Source: Cercospora beticola (taxonomy: Eukaryota > Ascomycota > Dothideomycetes > Mycosphaerellales > Mycosphaerellaceae). Taken from it: DNA of 64,000 nt. Every line of letters starts with the position of its first letter. The first letter of the stretch is position 1. Under the pieces are notes generated by a model. The model was not told the DNA's origin. It ran no database searches and worked only from the letters and a program-made list of their open reading frames with translations. Shown piece after piece: positions 1-12,200 of this stretch. Position numbers and translations under genes: made by a program. Where the stretch lies: the NCBI RefSeq assembly GCF_033473495.1, contig NC_088937.1, positions 2,728,001 through 2,792,000 of the forward strand, in the 5' to 3' direction.

Positions 1-648
1 GAGAAGGATGGGTCCATCGCACACCGTCTGATTATCATTGGTGACATTGGTGTCACTGCATTCTTGCCAAAGATCAAATCGTGGCAACAACAAGGTGTAC
101 CTCTCAGCATTCACTATGCTGTGAGAAGCGATGCTGATGCAGCATACGCCAATGATCTTCCCAAGCAGCCAACCACGACGTACAGCAAGACACGCAACGA
201 GCGGCTTGAAGTTGAAAGCATCATTCCACCTCCTTCTTCGAAGACCAAACTCTACTGCTGTGGCCCAGCACGACTCATGCAGGCGTGCAAGCAGCTCACT
301 GACAAACTTGGCTACCCCGAAAACATGGTGCATTTCGAAGATTTCACGGCACCACGCGGCGATGACCTCGGCGATCCCTTTGAGGTCGAGGTCGATGAAC
401 CGGACACCAAACGCAAGGAGACACTGGTGGTGCCTTCCGATAAGACGCTACTTCAAGTTCTGCACGAGGCCGGCTTTGACAACGTGATGTCGAGCTGTGA
501 GACAGGTGGTTGTGGCGCGTGCAAGGTCACGTTGTGTGCAGGCAAGGTGGCCTACAACAGCCAGGTGCTGTCAGAGGAGGAGAAAAAGACAGCTATGCAG
601 AGCTGCGTCGATCGAGGCGTAGGCAAGATCAAGATTGAGATTGATTAG
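1..648 (+). CDS. Flavin-dependent oxidoreductase with C-terminal 2Fe-2S ferredoxin domain (5' partial)
   Basis: The reading frame is open from base 1, so the N-terminus lies outside the window; the last 215 residues are present and end at a TAG at 646. The visible part has an NAD-binding half of a ferredoxin-reductase fold (a GDIGVTAFLP stretch replacing the usual GGIGITP, then a YCCGPARLM nucleotide-binding motif). A plant-type 2Fe-2S domain follows, with a C-x4-C-x2-C cluster (CETGGCGAC) and a distal Cys in AMQSC. This order is that of phthalate dioxygenase reductase/vanillate demethylase reductase-type proteins, which pass electrons from NAD(P)H through flavin to the 2Fe-2S centre. Many fungal members carry an N-terminal MOSC domain, which cannot be checked here. 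The partner oxygenase is unknown. Confidence 0.85.
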   Translation, partial: EKDGSIAHRLIIIGDIGVTAFLPKIKSWQQQGVPLSIHYAVRSDADAAYANDLPKQPTTTYSKTRNERLEVESIIPPPSSKTKLYCCGPARLMQACKQLTDKLGYPENMVHFEDFTAPRGDDLGDPFEVEVDEPDTKRKETLVVPSDKTLLQVLHEAGFDNVMSSCETGGCGACKVTLCAGKVAYNSQVLSEEEKKTAMQSCVDRGVGKIKIEID

Positions 649-946
649 GGGCGGAGGACAGACATCGCATTGACTTAGCGCACGAGACTTATTGCCGCTG
701 GATGATAGAGGCATAGCTCGAATTCTCGTTCTCCTTCTTGAAGCTCTTGAGTCAGATAGGCAGATGTTTGTATACCAGCATCATTCACACAAATTCTCAA
801 TTCCCGTCACATGTGTCCCTAACAAACAGGTCCCTATACATCATGCCATACTATACCCTCATTCACGACTTATCAGCTCGCCACTACATTACCCTCCCAC
901 CCTCTCACATCCTCCAAGACGATCAGAACCCCATCTCGCCACAATC

Positions 947-1375
947 ATGCCTCACCGCACCCCCAAAACCGTCTCCTTCAGCAAAAAAGACACCATACTC
1001 CCCATCCCTCACCACAAACGCCCCAAAACCGCACCCTCAGACCCCAAAACCCAACGCGCACAACTCAAAAAAGAAATCTCCAGACTCGAACACGATTTCC
1101 TCAAAACTCGCAAATCACGCGAAGCCAATGAACTCAAATATGAGAAATCACATAATATGAAACGGAAACAAGAACAAGCTCGGATGATGGCTTATGTCGA
1201 AGGTTGTAGAATGCGGGAGGCGGTTTTGATGGATTTGTTGAGTGATGCGAAGAATATGTTGAAGTATGTGGAGGAGCATGATAGGTTGCAGGATAAGGGG
1301 TATGCGAGGGGGTATTTGGAGAGGATGGACTTTTGGAGGGAGGGGGTTGTGAGGGAGGTGGGGAGGAGGCGATGA
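947..1375 (+). CDS. Small charged coiled-coil protein, unknown function
   Basis: A single exon of 142 residues. The start at 947 has a good context (acaatcATGcc) and fits better than the longer in-frame upstream reading, which is low in coding character. The protein is rich in Lys, Arg and Glu from about residue 35 onward, with a continuous predicted helix (about residues 40-135) containing KKEISRLEHDF and later ARGYLERMDFWREG. No enzyme motif is visible. Codon use shifts along the gene: the 5' half favours C-ending and A-rich codons and the 3' half is G/T-rich (agg, ggg), which is odd next to its neighbours. It could be a real small fungal gene of unknown role or a chance open frame. Confidence 0.5.
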   Translation: MPHRTPKTVSFSKKDTILPIPHHKRPKTAPSDPKTQRAQLKKEISRLEHDFLKTRKSREANELKYEKSHNMKRKQEQARMMAYVEGCRMREAVLMDLLSDAKNMLKYVEEHDRLQDKGYARGYLERMDFWREGVVREVGRRR

Positions 1376-2049
1376 GGATTATTTGGAGCAGGATGAGATT
1401 TGGTGGTTACCAGAAGATGGCAGATTCGTTGTTGGGGTCAGTTGATCACTGTCGATCATTTTCTACTGCTTCTTCGGTATGTTGCATAAGGCGCGTGTCC
1501 AATTGGCAGGAGACTTTTTGATACGATGCTGACTTGGATATAGGTTCAATCGTGTTCGTTCCCTCGGAAAGTAGGCGAGGTACAGAGGCATTATCTTTCG
1601 AGAATCTGCAAGACAGCGAAGACAGCGTCGTCAGACTCGAACATTCGGCGGCGAGACCAGAACATGTGGTTGATGCATATGGCGCAACGAGCTCGTGTCA
1701 CGTTCCAGCCTGGGCTTAACATATAATAGTTCACTTGGTGTCAGTCAGCAGCAGAAGAAAACACAATAAGCTACATCAGAATACCAAAGTCAACGAAGTA
1801 TCAATTATGATTCGGAACTCGATGCCCTTCTGATCCGTGCGGCTCCATCGTGTTGTAAGAAATTGACCGAGACAGCGCAGAATCACGGTGTCTCATCGTT
1901 GACAATACTATTGTCGACAGACTTCGTGAATCTCCCGTGCCATTCTCGTCGCAAGGCACGCCTGTGAAGCGTCTACAAGAGAGTGAAGAACTCGCTGACC
2001 TTCGCAATGTGCTTAAATCGATACATTTCTCCTGCTGGCAGGAAAGAAG
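1376..2049. other. Intergenic, no supported gene
   Basis: About 670 bp between the coiled-coil gene and the zinc-finger gene. Only short open frames without convincing starts were seen. It probably contains the promoter of the gene at 2050. Confidence 0.5.
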
Positions 2050-2861
2050 ATGTCCAAACCATCGAGAAGGCCGAGATTTCCTGAAGCCACACCCTCAGCA
2101 GCAATCGCTCCGACGAAAGAACTTCAACCCAAAGACAGCAGAACCGAAAGCGCGAGCTCATACCCCAGAATTTCGACGCCAGCCGCTCCCACCACACAAG
2201 GAAATGATCCCATATGGAACGAAGCAGGTACGCATAGAGTGGTCGACAGAAGAAGTGTTAACGTCCAGAGACTAACGAGTCGAGCACAGGTTGTCCCATC
2301 TGCGCGCGCGAGTTCGTTGCACTTTATCGACACATTCGCAACGTCCACCATTACGAAGTCGAGCCCAATCGCCACGGCCAGTACCGCATCACGGGAGTGC
2401 GAGTCCAAGGTGCCAGTAGAAGTCAGCGAAGCAATACCTCGACCCAGGCAGCAGCTTCGAATCCGATTGTCCAGGTCGCTTCGATTGCTCCTGTTGGTCA
2501 GTCTGCAGACGATGGTGCGCGGCCACCAGATCACTACAACAACACCCCAGTTCTCCCTCCCGCAACCGCATCTCTCGAGCTTCAGAACGATGCCCCAGCT
2601 CCCAGCACTCTCACTCCGGCTGTAATCTCCAACCCTTTCCCCTATGGGCCGCCGGGGTCATATGGCCCAGCCGATGAGTGGCTGGCAAATGTCTTGACTG
2701 AAGATAATAGAAACCACGACCGACAAGCTCGACTTGCAGAACAAGAGCGCCAACAGCAAACCATGCCAATACCATCGATCCAGATCAATGGGGTCAAATA
2801 TGACTTGCAGATGTTGCCTGATGGACCAACGCCAGGGCAGGGGCCTCGGATGTTAGAGTGA
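2050..2861 (+). CDS. Single C2H2 zinc-finger protein with disordered flanks
   Basis: Two exons, 2050-2227 and 2290-2861, with a 62 bp intron (GTACGC donor, GACTAAC branch, CACAG acceptor), give 249 residues. The splice is supported because it joins the N-terminal exon directly to a zinc finger starting at residue 61: C61-x2-C64-x9-H74-x4-H79 (CPICAREFVALYRHIRNVH). The C-H spacing of 9 is shorter than the classic 12. The rest is Pro/Ser/Gln-rich and predicted disordered, ending with a conserved-looking IQINGVKYDLQMLPDG stretch. It is probably a nuclear or nucleic-acid-binding protein, but the target is unknown and no orthologue name is recognised. Confidence 0.65.
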
Positions 2862-3892
2862 CGACCAAGCAAGGAATGCTGCTGACTTGGCCGCGCAAGC
2901 TCACGGCGACAGATTAGGTCCTTGAGGTCCTAGGGTTGCCAGATGAGGAGTGGGATTTAATGTAAGACCTTGCGGAACGCGCACAACAGCGAGCGTGGTC
3001 AAACGAGCGAGGTGTTGTGGATACGAAGGGAGAAATCAGGACTGCTTGCACCTGCTCGTTGACTTGGCAAATTCTCAATCGAAAGGAAATCGCAGCGAAT
3101 GCAATATCAGCGAGCAAGCTGCGTGATTGCTGGACTCGTGTCTCGAGAAAGGTAGCACATCAAGTTAGCGGAAATTCATCTGACGCTGCACACCATCGAT
3201 ATCGCTAACACCGTCCGGTTCCTTCTGTGAATAGCGACGGCGTTGCCTGTGCTCCATCATCCGCAATTCATGCTCACCACCAGGACACGGACGCTGAAGC
3301 TTCCAGTTATGCTGTAAGCAAAGGCATCAGTGTTCGCATGAGTAGTGCAGATCTTTGGCTGGTGACGAGGATGCCCAGTTCGCGCAATCCCAGCGTGCAT
3401 CATCGACGGTCCGAAGGCGAGATCGAAGTCTCGGGATGTTGCGCAAGATGGAGTTGGTCCAATCGCCGGCGGCAAATTGCTGTAGCCTCACACAATGCGA
3501 ACTCAGCCCACGTTGACGCGTCGCAGATGTTCTCAGCGTGTGAATGTGATGATGGCCTGCACGGGATGGAGCTAATCCAGCGTCCGTGGGAGTTTGGTTC
3601 ATCTCAAACAGCTTCTTCGTGTCGAAGCAGGTTGTTGCAAGCAACGGAAGCTTGAGCTCCAGCGGCACGGCAGCGTCATAGGGCACCGGGACACGCTAAC
3701 TTAGACGCACAGGGGCAGCACGCCGACGATCGTCTGGAATTGTGCCGAGTGTTGTCTGTCCCTCGTCAAAGTGCCTCCGTCCCATCTCCTATACCGCGGA
3801 GCACTCCTCGTCCTCGACCCGACAAATGTGCAATTGAAATCAGCAGCAGGCGGCAGCAGACAGGACGTCGGTCAGCGGCAGGCACAGGCACC
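2862..3892. other. Intergenic/promoter region upstream of OSH1-type gene
   Basis: About 1 kb. Several overlapping open frames occur on both strands, but none has an ATG start, domain or splice structure I can support. The last part (about 3780-3892) is the likely 5' UTR of the next gene. Confidence 0.5.
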
Positions 3893-6800
3893 ATGTCATC
3901 ATCCGACGGCGGGCAGTAAGTGCTGAATTCCCCTTTCTGGCCAAGTCGACGCGAGCCAACCGCGTGTCCCACCGCGCCCCATTGGCACAGGCATGCTCAC
4001 CAGGAAGAATCGCGGCTGTCGTACAACATAATCCACGCCTCCGAACGAGCTTGGCGGGACAAGTAAATATATTGACACGTCCGCGGCTAACTCCCTTCGC
4101 TCAACAGCAAGCGCACCCCGTCGGCCGTGACCAAAGCTCTCCAGCGGCTGTCCAGCAGAAACAATGTGCCCACTTTGAACACCGTGACCAGCGACGCACC
4201 CACCACCGACACCGACAACATGTCGAGCCCCGAGGGCAGCAGCAGCGCCCACTACCTGTCGCCCGTTCGAGCTTCGATGCAGTCCGGCCACCGCCCGCAC
4301 CTGTCGACCACCATGTCCAATACACAGACGCCCCAGGCCCAGACCTCGCCCGTCAAAGACTCGCCCATCACTCCGAGCACCGCGACTCAGGGCGCCTCGA
4401 TCGAGCAGAGCGTGCGACTATTCAAGGTCTTCGAGGCTCTGCGTAGCGGAGACACGGCAGCTATTGCAAAAGCAACGCGAGCCAGCGGCGATGCGAAGCT
4501 CGAGGGAACCACAATCCTCCACCTGGCCATTCAATGCGCTGAAATGGCCGTGATCGAGTACGTGCTCTCCCAGCACGACGCGGATATCAACGCTCGCGAT
4601 CGCGACGGCAACACCCCGCTTCACGTGGCTGCGAACCTGGGCCGAGTACCGGTGGTGAAGCTGCTGCTCGAGCAAAAAGAGATCAACGACTCCATTGCCA
4701 ATCACCAGGGAAAGACGCCTCTCGACGTGGCCCGCAACCCAGACATCTTTCAGCTGTTGCAGCTTGCCAGGTCTGTGTACACGGAGAAGCAGATCCGAAC
4801 TATTCATCAGCTGGTGGCTAAGAGCGATTACGATGCTCTCGAGGAGCTGCTTTCCGAGAGCCGTGTCAGGTCGACCCTGGACATCAACGCTCCCGAGCTG
4901 GCACAGGAACCTGCCACGATAGCCGACGGAGGTAGTCTGCTCCATGAGGCTGCTCGCAAGAGGGACCTGAAACTGGCCCAATTGTTGTTGCTGAGTGGTG
5001 CCGACCCTTTCCGTCGCGATCGCAGAGGCAAGCTACCACAGGATGTCACCAAAGATGATCGAACGCGTGCGATCCTCAAGCGATCACCTGCTGCCGCTGC
5101 CGCCCAAAGACAGATTCAAGAGCAGACCATCCTCGGTAGTGCGTCACAAGCTAGCGGAGTTCCGACCGGCGATGGTGGGCCTGGTAGCAAAGAGAGCCGG
5201 GAGATGAAGGGCTACCTGAAGAAGTGGACAAACTATACCTCTGGATACAAGCTGCGCTGGTTCGTGTTAGAAGATGGCGTTTTGTCGTACTACAAACACC
5301 AAGACGATGCTGGGAGTGCTTGTCGAGGTGCCATCAACATGCGCATAGCGAAGTTGCAAATGGATCCCAAGGACAAGGACAAGCTACATTTTGAGATCCT
5401 CGGAAAGAGCTCGGTCAAGTACGATCTGAAAGCAAATCACCAAGTCGAGGCGAAGAGATGGTTCTGGGCTTTGAACAACGCAATTCAATGGGCCAAGGAC
5501 GAAGCCAAAGAAGAGCAGCGACGGGAACGACAGGAAGCCAGTGCCAAACACGAGCACCTCGAACGCGTCAGAACACGGGAAGCGGAGGTGGCACAGAGCG
5601 GAGGCAGCTTGACACCGGCGACAGCCGTCACCGGAGGCTCGACATCTCTGGCTGGCAGTACACTGGGAGACGGAAATTTGAGCGCATACGATGCCAGCGA
5701 GGCCGATGGCAACTCAGTCATTGTTCGTGACTCCAGTCGTGCGGGCACCGCTAACATCGAGGGCGACCTGGACGACGAGGAGGACTACGGCGACGATGCG
5801 AGCAGTAATGAGGTCAAGCCGGGCAACAAGGATGCCTTTTCTATTACTGCACAGTCCGCTAAGCTCCAGCTCGACCTTCTGGAGCAAGTATCTGCGGCAC
5901 TGCGAAGTGAGAGGGACAAGAGTCCAGATACGCCGCTGGGACATCCAACTCTGGAACAAGCCTTGTCTTCGTACGAGACCGCGGTCGGGAATCTCAAGGG
6001 TCTCCTGATGGACTTGCTCCGCATCTCTCGTGACCATGAAGCGTACTGGCAATATCGCTTGGAACGCGAACAAAACATCAGGAGGCTATGGGAAGACAGC
6101 ATGGCAAAGGTGGCTCGAGAGCAAGAGGAACTTGAGAACCGCATCGGCGAATCTGAGGACAAGAGGAAACGAACAAAGAAGGCATTGAAGGAAGCTCTTG
6201 ATGGAACTGCCTCATCGAGAGTCGCGTCGCCTTCAGCCGAGACTGGAGAAAAGGTCAGCTCGCTGCTGGAAGTTCCTGCTGGTCAGCCGATTAAGAGGCG
6301 TCAGACCATCGCCGAACTGACAAACAACGAGATCTCTGACGACGACAGCGAAGAAGAGGACGAGTTCTTCGACGCCGTGGATGCGGGTGAAGTCGAGATC
6401 GTCAAGGCGCTGCCTTCCCCACCACAGTCACCTAAGCCAATCGCTGCTGACAAGGATGGCGCACAAGATGCCAGCTCGAGCATTGAGCAGGAGCGGCGTG
6501 AAAAGGAGATGCAGATCTCGAAGAGCTATCGTGGATACGAGGATGGTCTGCGAAAACGACTAAAGATCGATGCGGATAACAGGCCAAAGGTCTCACTTTG
6601 GGTATGTCTGCACTGGGTGCAACTTCACAATGCTTTTACTGACCGCGTCACAGGGTGTACTCAAATCTATGATTGGCAAGGACATGACCAAGATGACTCT
6701 ACCCGTCACCTTCAACGAACCAACTTCGCTGCATTATGCGGTCGTGGCGGATATGGAATATGTCAACCTCCTGAACACTGCAGCGGATCGTACCGACTCC

Positions 6801-7817
6801 TCGGAACGCATGGTCTATGTCGCTGCATTTGCAGCGTCCGAGTATGCTGGTACGATCGGGCGTGTCGCGAAGCCATTCAATCCGCTTCTTGGTGAAACGT
6901 TCGAATACGTGCGACCAGACGAAGGCTATCGCTTCTTCATCGAGCAAGTCACGCACCATCCTCCCGTTGGAGCCGCCTATGCCGAGTCAAGCAAATGGAC
7001 CTACTACGGCGAGTCGAACGTGAAGTCCAAATTCTATGGAAAGTCTTTCGAATTCAACCCTACTGGCACCTGGTACCTCCACATTCGGCCTATCGACGGC
7101 AGCCCTGAAGAAGTTTATACTTGGAAGAAAGTCACTTCGTCGGTCGTTGGCATCTTGACCGGTAATCCTGTGGTCGACAATTACGGCCTGATGGAAGTCA
7201 AGAACTGGACCACTGGCGAGACCGCCCTAGTAGACTTCAAGCCTCGGGGCTGGAAGGCATCTTCTGCCTACCATGTTTCGGGCAAGGTCCTCGACAAGGA
7301 CGGCAATACGCGCTGGTCTCTGGGCGGAAGGTGGAATGACAAGATCTATGCACGACTCACGCCCGGTTATGAAGGTTCCGTCGACCCATCTGAAGGCTCT
7401 CTGGAGAAGGGCGACAAAGCCTTCCTCGTGTGGGAAGCGCACTACAGGCCTCCTCCAGGCGAGATTCCTTTCAACCTTACGCCATTCGTGGTCACACTCA
7501 ACGACCTCCCCGATAAATTGAAACCCTTGGTCGCTCCCACAGACTCTCGTCTTCGACCGGATCAGAGAGCCATGGAAGACGCAGAGTACGACTTCGCTGC
7601 GACAGAGAAGACTCGTTTGGAAGAAGGTCAACGTGCACGCAGACGCGTTCGAGAAGCCAAGGGCGAGGACTTCACTCCTCGCTGGTTTGTTAGAGCAAAA
7701 CACCCTGTGACCGGTGAGGAGTTCTGGAAATTCAACCACGAATACTGGCAAATTCGCGATGAAGTTGCCGAGGGGAAGAGGAACTGGGGCAGTGAGAGAC
7801 TGGAAGAGATATTCTAG
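3893..7817 (+). CDS. OSH1: OSH1-type oxysterol-binding protein (ankyrin-PH-FFAT-ORD)
   Basis: Three exons, 3893-3915, 4108-6601 and 6654-7817, encode 1226 residues. The tiny first exon (7 codons plus 2 bases) is followed by a GTAAGT donor and a 192 bp intron; the second intron is 52 bp. Domains in order: ankyrin repeats (about 135-315, e.g. [20 protein letters not shown]), a PH domain (about 373-464, [20 protein letters not shown]), a coiled/charged linker, an FFAT motif near residue 759 ([11 protein letters not shown]) for binding ER VAP proteins, and a lipid-binding ORD from about 835 with the signature EQVTHHPP at about 936-943. Yeast Osh1/Swh1 has the same order and similar length. The family exchanges sterol and PI4P at ER contact sites with Golgi or vacuole. 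Confidence 0.95.
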
Positions 7818-8004
7818 ATAGGGTCTGTTTCTGTGGCCGCTATTACACTTTTGCCTTCGACAGCCGCTTAGGGGCAGGACCGAACTGCAGATGTTCAGCA
7901 CATAATCTTACTTTCTGCGAGAAGCCTACTAAGTTAGCGCGCATATGCTTGCTCAATCATTTCTGAGTCGTTTGAAAAGTTCACTTCATTTCCATTGCGC
8001 TACT

Positions 8005-8352
8005 TCAAATCGGTCCTGCGAATATTATAACATCCCACCAAGGCTGCTTCTTCCGTTTTTTCTCATCTTCTTGCCCCTTCGTCGTAGTTGTTCCCTGTGG
8101 TACCTGAGAAGACGCTGTGCATTCCACCCCACTGTGCGCCGCGGACTCCCTTTCTCGCTGCCGTTCCCTAACCTCCCCACCAGAACCTCCTAACTTCTTC
8201 CGCCACTCCTTCCACCGACTCTCTCTCCCCCTCTCATCCTCACATCCTCCCACATCGCCCGCAGACTTCACACAATCCTCGGCACTTGAAGTGCTACGTT
8301 GGCTACCGTCACTGTCACTATCAAGTGGCACGTATTTGCGCGACAGAGGCAT
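8005..8352 (-). CDS. Small hydrophilic protein, unknown function
   Basis: A single exon of 115 residues. The ATG (complement of 8350-8352) has a strong fungal start context, AAAACAATG. The protein begins MPLSRKYVPLDSDSDGS, has a highly charged middle (RESRWKEWRKKL and repeated RER) and ends with an aromatic/hydrophobic tail WWDVIIFAGPI. No domain is recognised. The start context and the distinctive tail argue for a real gene, but the coding evidence is thin. It lies tail-to-tail with the OSH1-type gene (188 bp between stops), so 3' UTRs may overlap. Confidence 0.45.
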   Translation of the reverse strand: MPLSRKYVPLDSDSDGSQRSTSSAEDCVKSAGDVGGCEDERGRESRWKEWRKKLGGSGGEVRERQRERESAAHSGVECTASSQVPQGTTTTKGQEDEKKRKKQPWWDVIIFAGPI

Positions 8353-9202
8353 TGTTTTCTGTTGTTTGTTGGTTTTCGAGAGAAGTAAGGTAGAACAAAA
8401 AACGATCAATCGAAGGCACGTTTTGTTACAAGCAATCAAACGATCGATCGATCGGACTTTGTACGTTGTGAATGCTACTGGTGTCTAACGCAGGAAATGC
8501 ATACATAGCATCCAGCTTCGATATTGGGAGCTTTCGGCGTGAGTCAATATTATTCACAGGTGGCAATGCTGCTGTATCAGAGCTCTCGCTCAAGGAAGAG
8601 GTGGAGACTACCAGGAATGTCAGTGAAATGCTGAGCGGATCTCACAACGAAGAAGTTGCCCGATCGAAGGAGTCTGGCCAGATCATCTTCAATTGCCCCA
8701 TCTCTGCAAGTACCATCAAAGGTCTGGAGGAGTGTGACACAAAGTAAGCTGCACACTGATCTTATACATAGCAACTTCGTATCGAATTTGTGCTCTGGAT
8801 TCACTAATTCCTCCGCCTTCTGCTGTCCTGCCCCTTTCCTGTGACCCGCAAGATCTCGGAATCCAATAAAAGCAACTGTACAATGATGATCATGCCGTGG
8901 ATCTGGGCTGTCTCTCTTCTTTTTTCCTCTCGCTTTCCCTTCCTACACCAACCACCCAACGCTCAACGCAAAAAGACACTAGGCAATACTAGGGTAACAT
9001 CCGACCGAATCTTATGGTCGTTCTCGATCTTGGGTATAAAACGAAAATGGGTAAATGAAATTTTCTCGTAAAGTCAATGCAGTGTCCGAGTGTCAGAGAG
9101 AAAGAATGGCAGGGTTTTGATCGTGGTGGCTGTCGACCGCAAGCCGGAGGTTGTCCCAATGCAGTGTTGACATCGTTCGTCCCCATGCTCGACCAGTAAT
9201 TT
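8353..9202. other. Intergenic, no supported gene
   Basis: About 850 bp between two minus-strand genes. A 91-codon ORF with an ATG at 8472 was considered but has no domain or splice support. The left part is the likely promoter of the small gene at 8005-8352. Confidence 0.45.
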
Positions 9203-12200
9203 TTACTGCTGCTCCACTGTATCCTCGGTATATGCTCTCCAGTACGTTGTCAACAGCGATAGGACCTGGCGCTGTGTCATCCCGTCCTCGCAAGCGACCT
9301 GCAAAGCAGTTCCGTCTTCGAATTCCAGAATCACCGAGTAGGGCAACTCCTGTTGGTCCAGCACGGGCATGAAAGGCGCCTTGAACTCTGCAAGTGCGTA
9401 CCTCTTCATGGCGACGCCTCGATGGATGTCCATCGCCTGTGCAATGGCGAATTGCAAGACTCCGTAGTCGTCAATCGTTACTATCCGACGCTTCCAGAGC
9501 TGTGTTTTGCGTTAGCCTAAAATGTGTAAGGGGAAAGACGGGGTTGTGCTTACCAAGGAATCTGGGAATTGTACGTTAAGATCACCAACCACCACGGCTG
9601 GCGGCGTGTCAGGCTTCGAAACAGCTAAGCTCACAGGTCTCGCAGCCTCTGGAGCGCTGAGCATACTGTCACTCTTCGTGGGGCTCCTCGGCTCGACTGG
9701 AGAATTCTTCTTCTTCGATCCAGTCAAATTACTCATGCGCTTGAAGAATCGGGTCGCCTTGCTAGCCTTCTCTGGAGCGACGTTCTCGTCGTTTGAATTG
9801 AGAGACATGGCTGAGTTTACGCGAACATTAGGTGGCGGTGGGGGAAAGTCATCCAAAGCAGGTGCTGATTTCTGTCTCTCTTTCCAAAACCGGCTGGTCC
9901 GGGAGCGAGATGACTTGACTGAACGAGTGTCATTAGAGTACAGTGAATTGTTAGACGAGAGCGGAGGTTCAGACTCGACCGCAGGCGGCGAAGGAGTGGC
10001 GGAGGGAGCTGCGGAGAACGGAGGCGTCGGACCGTGTGCGGAGCCAGGGGCTGAGGAGCCCGGACGAGCTATGCGAGTAGTGACAGAAACGGAATCGCGT
10101 TTCGTGACAGGATCATGTTGAACACTTCCGGTCAGCCATTGTTCTTCGTTAGACATGGCTGAGGTCGGTGTGTTCACCGCACTCCTGCTCTGCCGCTTGC
10201 GAGACATAGGACGAGTCGCGGGAGGAACTCTCCTGTTCTGTGTGGCAGATCCTCCAAGTGAGTTCTCACTTGATTCTCTAGCTGACAGCTCGGCCAATGC
10301 TTGGATGCGTCTGGATATACCGGACGACACATTTCGCGCGCGTCCAGCAGAGAGCAGTTCTTGCCTTTCTGCGGGCGGCATAGGGCTGACGGAACGGCTT
10401 TTGATGGACGAGGGGCGGCTCTTGACAGACGGAGGTCGCTCGTCATCTGCTGGTTTCTCGGGGTTCGTGAAAGCTCTCGCAATTGGCATAGGTCGAGGGG
10501 CATTGGAAGCTTCGATGCTGGCGGATCTGCCCTGGAATGCCAATGCTATCGGCGACCTCGCTACCGTGATTGGTCTAGCTTCCTGCACAGTGGCGCTATG
10601 CAACTCTTCGTACAACGCGTCGTCGTCCGAATCTAATTCCTCTTCATCGACTTCGTTATGTAGCGTGTCCAGAGCCAATGGCTGCACGTATCCGCGCCTG
10701 CGTTTGACCAAGTCACTATCCGAGCGTTTGTGCGGCGAAAGCGACCCAGCTGCATTTACAATAGAGGCATTATCCTGCTCTCCAGGGAGCGAGATGGTCG
10801 GTGCTGAAGCCCCTCCTTCGTCGACTTTCAGATGCTGCGACCCCTTTGCTGTTGTCTCGCTATCTTGCTCTGACATGAGAGGTCGTTCCGTAGGCGTCTG
10901 ACTGGGTGTTGTCGAGGCAGCATCGTCGTGGTTTGTGTCCGACTCGTCTACTGTTGCATCAATCTGTGCAGCTTGCAACGATGCGTGCGATACTACTTTG
11001 GCAGCCTTCTCCTCCGAGATATCGTCAAGGACTGCATTTTCTGGTGCTTCGTCTATCGTCTCCTCGGTTCGTTGTGTGTCGGGTGTGCCGTATCGAAGTT
11101 CAATGCCTGAGTCGGCTTTAGTAGACTGATTTTGGCTCTCGTCATCTGTGCTGTGCTGCTCGGGTTCGCTCTCCGCCAGAATCTTGCTCTGCGCCTCTTC
11201 TTGCTTGCTCTGTGTCCCTTCGTCAGATGGACCCTGTTGAGATTCGCTCGCCATCGGAACACTGGGGACTTCTGGCGCGTCCTCGGTGATCGAACTGAAC
11301 ATCGAGCCCTGCGACTTGCGCAGCTGCTTCTTCCGCAACTCAACGGCTTTCATGAGGCGTATTTTGTCTGCGGACATAGGGCCGGATTTGTGCAAGGGCG
11401 CGGATCTGACGCTTCCACGCGACATTGGTCGCGATGCAAAAGTGGGAATGTCAGGGATGGGCGGCATAGCAGGCGCGGCAGACTCGAGTGCAGACGGTGC
11501 AGTTGCAGATCGTGACATGGCGGCTTGGCCGCCCGAGGACTTTGGCCGGAGTGCTTCCTGCTTCTTGGGCATCGTCTTGATGGTGGCAGGAACGGCCGAC
11601 ACGCGTGGCGCAGTTGGGCGCAAAGCCTTCTCCGGCGCGTTGATCGGACGCGGTGCGAGCTTGACCTTCGGCTTGAACAACGCGTCGTACTGACTGAAAT
11701 CGAATGGCTCTTCATCCATGGACTGCGAGCGCATCGCGCCTCCGCGAGCAGCGAAGGAATTGCGCTCCGGCGAAGGCTCGGGAGGTCTCTGATCGGGCGG
11801 TTGGGAAGCAAAGCCGTGGAGCTGCTCCTCGGGCAGCTTGTCCTGCGTATCTCGAACGTGCTGCAATGCGGTAGCAGCATCTGACAGTGACGACTCTGTG
11901 GGTGGCGGCTTATGCTCGGGAATTACGAGGTCGTCGGCAGCTTGATCACCTGGTGCCGATGCTTGCAGCGGTGGCACTGGCGACTCCAACGGGGTCAGCG
12001 GAAGTGAAGTCGATTCAGCAGGCACAGGTAATGTCAGCGCAGGCGACTTTGCCGGAGAGGCCGGCGGAGTCGTGCGTCTTGAGGCGGTGGTGTGTGCATG
12101 GAGTGAGGTCATTGACCGCGGTGCGCGTTTGCCTATCCCACGATCTGAACGGTATCTCTGCGAGGCTTGCAGATTTGCTGCAGATGCGCCTGTCTCCTCG

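Noticed and set aside
3227..3686. 140- and 119-codon overlapping frames on opposite strands
   Set aside because: No ATG with good context and no recognisable domain; likely chance.
8472..8747. 91-codon plus-strand ORF with ATG
   Set aside because: No domain, signal or promoter features; lies in the promoter area of a minus-strand gene.
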